DNA of 64,000 bases, taken from Mytilus californianus (taxonomy: Eukaryota > Mollusca > Bivalvia > Mytilida > Mytilidae). A model generated the notes under the pieces. That model searched no databases and was not told the origin of the DNA. It was given only the letters and a program-made list of their open reading frames with translations. The stretch is taken from positions 75,516,339-75,580,338 of the forward strand of contig NW_026262734.1 of assembly GCF_021869535.1 (NCBI RefSeq). The letters are read 5' to 3'. Position 1 is the stretch's first letter. Every line of letters begins with the position of its first letter. Below are positions 58,036-64,000 of this stretch, piece by piece. The translations under genes were made by a program, and so were the position numbers.

Positions 58036-59387
58036 TACTATATTTGGTAGATAAAGACAATATGAAGTGATCTAGCAGCAATGTGATAAACAATGCCTTA
58101 TAGTTTGAATAAATCTGTTATGAGGATTTTCAGACACAGGGAATGTGTATATTTGATTTCTTTTATGGCCTTAGTTTCGGGCGGCTGATTTGTTCTGACA
58201 TAAACTGAACAACCAAAAACAAACACGCTACCAGTATTAATTTATATAGAGTTAAATAAAGACATTCATTTGCTATACCTTTTAAATTAACAACTGCATT
58301 TTTAAATCAAGAGCACAAACAATACCAATATTTTTTAATAAAAAAAAAACAAAGTATCTTACAAAAAGTTAAAACAAATGTTGGGGAAAATTGTAGACAC
58401 ACTTGACATTTTAAATAGGAAAAATGTTTGACTTCTAGTCTTATTTCTGTAAAACATACATAGTGAACAATGTTAAACCTATTAATTTTTACTATCTGAA
58501 TGTAAAAACTGTAATGCCGTTGTGAAGTTAAAGGTTTCAACCAAAGATTTATTTTCACCATGTAGTTAAAATCAGTCCACGGAAAAAAAATAATTATCAT
58601 TCAAAATAACAGAAAATGAGTGGGTGATTTTCCTATGTTGTTCAGTATGATTACTGTGTACTCTTATATACTGCTGTTTTTCTAAGGTTAATGAAAGTTC
58701 ATGCAGTTTATTTCTTCAACAGACATTATTTGCTTATTACTGCCAAGGAGTGAATGCATTTGAATAGTTAATCACTCAAAAGAGGAATTTGATTGGTTCA
58801 TGTAATTAGTTAAACACACTTAGCGAAAAATCTTTTGAAAACATGAATGAATTCAGGTTTTTATGGCTTACAAAACCCGTTGATCAACACATGAAAACAA
58901 TAAAAGTCAAAGAACTGTTATTTTAGAATATAGTTAGTCTATACAAAGACGACAGTAAAAAATTAGCTTAAGTCACGGAACTACAATGTTCAGTGAACAC
59001 AGATATTTACCATAATCTTAATTCCTTGTTATAGCACAGCTTATAAAAATGCCTCAACGCAGCAACTCTTACTTCCTGTAATTCAGCGTTGGTGTTATAA
59101 TTCTTTTTCTGTTAAGTTAACTCATATCGGGATGCAGTATGATAGGGAAGTGTCTCGGCATCGTTGAAAATATTATTCATTGGTGAGAGAAAGACCTCTG
59201 TTAATGTTGTCAATGAGCTCGCATGTGTAAAGATAATATTTACAACTTTTAAAGACCGCTGATTGGAAAGTTCGTTTTGTACAACATTATTCACAAAAGA
59301 ACTTCTAGAAATCTATGTTTCCTGTTGGTGTTTATAATGCATACAATTTAACACAAGTTGGATGCTAGAGTGTGCGTTCTCACAATC
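58036..59387. other. Anonymous AT-rich DNA
   Basis: No supported gene. Open frames at 58307-58600 and 59112-59294 on the minus strand are unrecognised. Confidence 0.45.
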
Positions 59388-59480
59388 CCAGCCAGGAACA
59401 AAGGTCTGTACATAAAGGTCTGTACACAAAGGTCTGTACACACAGTCCCAGCCAGGAACAAAGGTCTGTACATAAAGGTC
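59388..59480 (+). repeat. Small compound tandem repeat
   Basis: 'AAAGGTCTGTACAYA' (about 16-bp spacing) recurs four times, and 'CCCAGCCAGGAACAAAGG' with its neighbours is duplicated about 54 bp apart (59389 and 59443). Confidence 0.9.
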
Positions 59481-59689
59481 GTCAAATCATAAAAAAGACA
59501 TTTTTGTTTTACTTCTAATGTGTTAAGGTTTTTTTTTTTATCTTGTGTCGTCTCATGATTTCAGTTCCATGGTTGTATTTTATCAATTAAAAGCTATAGA
59601 GGCAAAAGACTGTTCCCTCTTATGTACATTACTGTCCAAAGATTTAAATTTTCTTGTAAATTCAAAAACAAAGTTGATAGTCGACGGAA

Positions 59690-59920
59690 ATGAGCCTCCA
59701 AGACAAAGGATCCCTGATAAAGGACTCCTTTATAAAGTTCTTCAAGACAAAAGACCCCGGACAAAGGACTCCCTTATCAAGTCCTTTAGACAAAAGGACC
59801 CCGGACAAAAGACTCCCTTATCAGGTTCCCCCCAAACAAAAGATTCCGGACAAAAGACTCCCTTATCAAGTTTCCCCAGACCAAAGACTCCGGACAAAGG
59901 ACTCCCTTGTCAAATTATAT
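59690..59920 (+). repeat. 45-bp degenerate repeat inside an open frame
   Basis: 'CCGGACAAA' recurs at about 59757, 59803, 59848 and 59891 with 'GACTCCCTTATCAAG' between. Unit lengths of 43-46 bp keep a 125-codon frame (59545-59922) open with a PGQKTPLS-type repeat, while a second frame is open as well. The peptide is Lys/Pro/Asp-rich and not recognised; both frames being open argues for a simple repeat rather than a gene. Confidence 0.7.
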
Positions 59921-60715
59921 AAATAATTTTAATTATAATTCATGTTTTCATATTGAAGAGCTTACCAAATACAGGCAACAACAGACATATTGTAGGAGAA
60001 CGGTCCAAATTCTACATAAACGAGCTGAAAATTTCCGGCCTTTACATTTTTTCCTATTTTATTGCAGTTCTATTTTACACGCCATAAGCGTATTGATTTA
60101 AATTTTGAAAACATTGTAATGAAGCTTTAATTCTCTTGTTAAAATATTAACGAATGTAATATATACAGAGATTTTACTATAGTATGTTTATAAAAATCAA
60201 GTCAGCTCGTATAGAGTCGTTGTCGATTGTCCTTTAATATTTCATATTTTACGTTCATATCATAATTAAATTGAGTAATAGTTTCGAATAATACAAGCAT
60301 CATTTCAACATACAAATCATGTACTGTAACATGTATATTGGCAATTAAGCAATTCCTTTGAGGTATTTCAAAAGCCATTTGGACTTTTTTAATAACATTG
60401 TCAAATTTATAAAAATGAATTAACAGAACATTTATAGTAATACTACTGAGAAAGGCTTTTCAAAAACGTTGTTATTAAAACATTCTCATGGGAAGCACTC
60501 TATATGTAGAAGAACAAAATAAATTACAAAACCGCCTCTGGCATTAACAGCCAAGCTTCGGTTTTATTTTTAATTTTTATAAATGTCAATAATTTGTAAA
60601 CTGACATTAACGTTTCTGATGTCTAACATAACAAATAGACATGTATAATAAATTGTTGATATTGATAACATGCCAGTCTTTATTTTGTTATGTAAATGCT
60701 GATATAAGGTTTGGT
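59921..60715. other. Anonymous AT-rich DNA
   Basis: No supported feature. Confidence 0.5.
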
Positions 60716-61012
60716 ACCATTAAAACGTTTGCACCTGTCCTAAGTCAGGAATCTGATGTTCAGTAGTTGTCGTTTGTTGATGTGGTTCATAAGTGTTTCT
60801 CGTTTCTCGTTTTTTATATAGATTAGACCGTTGGTTTTCCCGATTGAATGGTTTTACACTAGTAATTTTTGGGGCCCTTTATAGCTTGCTGTTCGGTGTG
60901 AGCCAAGGCTCCCTGTTGAAGACCGTACTTTGACCTATAATAGTTTACTATTATAAATTTTAACTTGGATGGAGAGTTGTCTCATTGGCACTCATACCAC
61001 ATCTTCTTATAT
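60716..61012 (-). repeat. M1 dispersed repeat, diverged full-length copy
   Basis: Read on the minus strand from 61012 it gives 'AAGAAGATGTGGTATGAGTG', 'CCAATGAGACAACTCTCCAT', a 'GTACGGTCTTCAACAGGGAG' block, 'TATAAAGGGCCCC', 'CAACAAACGACAACTACTG' and 'CTGACTTAGGACAGGTGC', the same order as 57336-57590. Confidence 0.85.
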
Positions 61013-62448
61013 CTGTAAGCAAAAAAAAATTGAAAACATGCAAGTCTTATTTTGTTGTGTAAATGCTGATATAAGCAAACAAGTACCTTTTTAAAAGGTT
61101 TTTGGTATATATAATCATATAGGTATAAAGTTCATCAAACAAAAATGTAATAAATAAATCATATATATATTGTATTTTTGTTCGATAGACTTTAAAAATA
61201 CGGCAACTGGAATAGAGTCTGACTATTTTTTTTTTAAATTGTAATTGTTTAAAATAGTTCTGTATTATAATGGAGCCTTTCAAACAAATTTACCACCATC
61301 AAGAACAAGTAAATGTCAAAACACTTTGTAAATTTCTAGATCGAAAAAAGGGGACGGATTTTTTAAGAAGAGTTTACAAAACATTTAGATACCCGTTATA
61401 ACAAAAGACAACCCCTGACGATTGTTTGATTAGAACATGTGGTTAGGTCACGCTCTTTTTGTCTCGATCAATGGAAGAAAAAGTATAAAAAGAAGAACGT
61501 AAAAAAATAAATCATTTCATTAAAAAAGCTAACCGTAATAACGGTACGATATTTGAAAAGAGTTTCTGGGAACTATAATGTTAAGGAAATTATTGAACCA
61601 ATGCATGCACATATACTAAACTAAGTCATCTGTGCATGTTGTTTTTACATTTATAACGAATCCATAATGTATAATCGACAAAAAAATATTTAATTCTGTG
61701 ATTTTTGATTGAAAACTGTAGCCGTTAATTAACTTTCGGGTTTTGTTACAGAAGTGTACCATTTGTTAATTAAACTTTGTCATAAAAATTGTAACATGCT
61801 TTGGTGTATTGAAAATTTTCTGTCAGAGTCGATTAATACTACCTTATTTCCAAGTGTGGTTACGTTTTCTTTCGCTACGGACTTTCCCTCGCACTTGCGC
61901 TGTGTGGTTGCCGAATTTTTAATGATAGGTTATGGTTAAGAGTACGGGAACACACTAATTCAGTAACAGTACATTTCTGAAGATTTTGATAAAATAAATA
62001 ATTTTCTTTTAAAAGAACTTCAAAGTCTATGTACAAGTGTTTTATAGTAAACTTGGCCATTTTAGTGTATAAAACATATTCCACGTTTTTGTAAAATTTG
62101 AAGTGTCATATCACTTTAACAAATTAAAATAATCTGTTGAAATGAAACCATGTCGTCCTCTTCTTTGATATTTTAGCTGATTTACATATATAGAGACAGC
62201 ATAAACAGTAAAGGAACACACTGTCTTGTGTTGTGTAGAATTGAAAAAGAAAATGTTTAGTATTGTTTCAAGCTATAGATGAGCGAATTATTGGTAATTC
62301 TAAACAATACCTGACTCAATGTTTGAACCATTATAACAATCATCATGTGCATCAATAAGTTTACTAAATAAACAAAAATAAGAAGAAAATACAAAACAAA
62401 ATGTGAAGATTATTTCTATACCTAATTGCATTATTGATATATTTAAAA
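61013..62448. other. Anonymous AT-rich DNA
   Basis: No supported gene. Frames at 61047-61283 (-), 61754-61939 (+) and 61875-62084 (-) have no recognisable domain. Confidence 0.45.
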
Positions 62449-62790
62449 AGTAAAATAACAAAAATATCGAACTCCAAGGTAAATTCAAACCGGAAAGTCC
62501 CTTATCAAATGGCAAAATCAAAAGCCCAAACACATCAAACGAACGGAAAACAACTGTCATATTACAGGTATTCCATTATGTAGAAAATGGTGGATTAAAT
62601 CTGGTTTTATAGCTAGTTAAACCTCTCACTTATATGACAGTTGCATAACATTCCATTATATTGACAACAATGTGTGAACAAAACAAACAGACATAATAGG
62701 TCAAAATGTCAAAAATAGGGGTACAGCAGTCAACATTGTTTTATAATCTTAATCAATATAAAAACAAACAAATATGTCAACAAAGAAAAC
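62449..62790 (+). repeat. M2 dispersed repeat, long copy
   Basis: 'AAAATATCGAACTCCAAGGT', 'ACACATCAAACGAACGGAAA', 'GGTTTTATAGCTAGTTAAAC', 'CCATTATATTGACAACAATG' align with 42869-43206. The 86-codon minus frame over its first part is not a gene. Confidence 0.9.
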
Positions 62791-62977
62791 CGTAAAAGGT
62801 TAGTGTAAAATACCACATTTTATTTAATTCTGCAGGTGGAAGCATGTAGCCAAATCCATCAAAGGTGATATGATAAGATTATAAGATGAAATTATGAGCA
62901 AAGAATTGAACGGAGTTTTCCTAGTAATCTATGAATCCATTGTTTTTAAATATGCTAGATAAGTGAAGATACGAAGT

Positions 62978-63480
62978 GGGCAATAGCAAAGAAATTGGGA
63001 GAAGACACTAAATAGGTAATAACAAAGAAATTGGGAAAAGATACTAAATGGGTAATAACAAAGAAATTGGGAGAAGATACTAAATGGGTTATAACAAAGA
63101 AATTGGGAAAAGATACTAAATGGGTAATAACAAAGAAATTGGGAGAAGATACTAAATGGGTAATAACAAAAAAATTGGGAGAAGATACTAAATAGGCAAT
63201 AACAAAGAAATTGGGAGAAGATACTAAATGGGCAATAACAAAGAAATTGGGAGAAGATACTAAATGGGTAATAACAAAGAAATTGGGAGAAGATACTAAA
63301 TGGGTAATAACAAAGAAATTGGGAGAAGATACTAAATAGGTAATAACAAAGAAATTGGGAGAAGATACTAAATAGGCAATAACAAAGAAATTGGGAGAAG
63401 ATACTAAATGGGTAATAACAAAGAAATTGGGAGAAGATACTAAATGGGCAATAACAAAGAAATTGGGAGAAGATACTAAG
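62978..63480 (+). repeat. Minisatellite, 36-bp unit, 14 copies
   Basis: The unit is 'TAATAACAAAGAAATTGGGA' plus 'GAAGATACTAAATGGG'. I count 14 ATTGGG recurrences at exactly 36-bp spacing. The unit is a multiple of three, so two minus-strand frames (62929-63519, 62955-63554) stay open for nearly 200 codons and yield 12-residue repeats (YPFSIFSQFLCY and VSSPNFFVITHL). This is an array effect; neither frame has a start context or unique sequence worth calling a gene. Confidence 0.97.
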
Positions 63481-63505
63481 ATAACTATACCACATCTTCT
63501 TATTC
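63481..63505 (-). repeat. M1 terminus fused to the 36-bp array
   Basis: 'TATACCACATCTTCTTATTC' is the reverse complement of the first 20 bp of M1. It abuts the last array unit. Confidence 0.65.
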
Positions 63506-63584
63506 TTATAAGTGGGCAATTACAAATCATAAATCGAAAAATTAAACCACACACAACTAAATGAAAGACGACTAAAAGAAAACA

Positions 63585-63668
63585 ATAGTCCGTTATATAC
63601 TACATAGACGTCTTACAGGATTGAGCAACACCGCGGTTACTCAAGTCAGCAGTTATATAACGGACTAT
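63585..63668. repeat. Perfect 15-bp inverted repeat, 54-bp spacer
   Basis: ATAGTCCGTTATATA (63585-63599) and TATATAACGGACTAT (63654-63668) are exact reverse complements. A SINE fragment begins 6 bp beyond. Confidence 0.9.
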
Positions 63669-63673
63669 ATTCG

Positions 63674-63773
63674 TGGTGGCCCGTTTTATTTAGACGAGGA
63701 AGCCGGCACCTCAGTGTTCATAGGCTAGTGATACGGTGGTTGAACTACTTAGACTACTCGGCCACCTAGGCCC
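63674..63773 (-). mobile_element. SINE with internal deletion
   Basis: On the minus strand the tRNA-like head 'GGGCCTAGGTGGCCGAGTAG' is present, but sequence between the 'CACTGAG' of the head and 'GCCGGCTTCCTCG' of the body, including the B-box region, is missing (compare 57793-58035). Confidence 0.75.
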
Positions 63774-64000
63774 TTTTGTCACTTATGGTTTTGACTATGG
63801 GAGTGAAAAATATTTAAGGAAAAGTATTCAATGTTCGATTTAACTGTCGCAGAATAGTATTAAATATTAAATTGTACAATTGAACTCTTCTTTTCTATAT
63901 AAAACTTTAAAATGAAAGAGGCCTGAATGAACTTAAATGGAAAACTAAAGTTAAAACTGTTGTCAGCAAATTTATAAAAATAAATTTCCTTCTTTTTAAT

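Noticed and set aside
62929-63554. Two overlapping minus-strand frames of nearly 200 codons with 12-residue repeats
   Set aside because: They are translations of an exact 36-bp tandem array; both frames are open only because 36 is a multiple of three.

Overview
This window is eukaryotic, intron- and repeat-type DNA, roughly two-thirds A+T by eye, with no compact gene layout, no rRNA or CRISPR, and no complete protein-coding gene that I can support. Several dispersed repeats are ones I recognise from memory as abundant in marine mussels (Mytilidae, Mytilus-like): the 'TGGTATGATTGCCAATGAGAC' family (called M1 here), the 'CATCAAACGAATGGA' family (M2), the 'TTGACACATTCCCC' family (M3), the 'GCGTCCGAAGCGCTTTTCT' family (M4), and a family of YIDD-type reverse transcriptase (RT) pseudogenes. 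The best reading is a gene-poor, transposon-rich stretch of a bivalve genome. That assignment rests on recall, not on a search.

Layout. 0-9.5 kb: mostly anonymous AT-rich DNA, with one possible terminal coding exon (2183-2354) whose stop codon lies in the TTAA target of a piggyBac-like MITE, a near-perfect 143-bp-arm foldback (3791-4094), two degraded M2 copies and a tRNA-derived SINE (8329-8584). 9.5-14.8 kb: a 65-bp tandem array of about 19 units, an orphan piece of it, and several low-copy direct repeats. 14.8-20.3 kb: a 5.45-kb element bounded by 583-bp inverted repeats built of 21-bp tandem units, carrying at one end a SAM-like plus helix-turn-helix fragment of an integrase-type transposase but no catalytic core. 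20.3-25 kb: a short TIR element and a 1.8-kb array of about 50-bp units that often contain CACGTG. 26.9-32 kb: a decayed Mutator-like transposase exon and a nested RT pseudogene complex. 32.5-33.1 kb: a G-tract MITE and a palindromic element in which one arm has been amplified six-fold. 37-45.5 kb: RT pseudogenes of at least three kinds mixed with M1, M2 and M3 copies. 45.6-48.5 kb: two copies of an element with GGCC/GTCGTC ends, one containing a 5-unit internal array. 52-55.7 kb: two TIR elements, the second with a 732-bp internal tandem duplication. 56-64 kb: M1, M3 and M2 copies, SINEs and three tandem arrays (16, 45 and 36 bp).

How the parts relate. Nothing here looks like a working pathway. 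The window is a record of transposition: autonomous-type sequences (RT, integrase-type transposase, Mutator-like transposase) survive only as broken fragments, while small non-autonomous elements and tandem arrays dominate. The most interesting object is the 14839-20293 inverted-repeat element. Long open frames over the arrays (for example at 14.8-15.4, 19.8-20.3, 10.3-10.7 and 62.9-63.5 kb) are explained by repeat units that are multiples of three and should not be annotated as genes.
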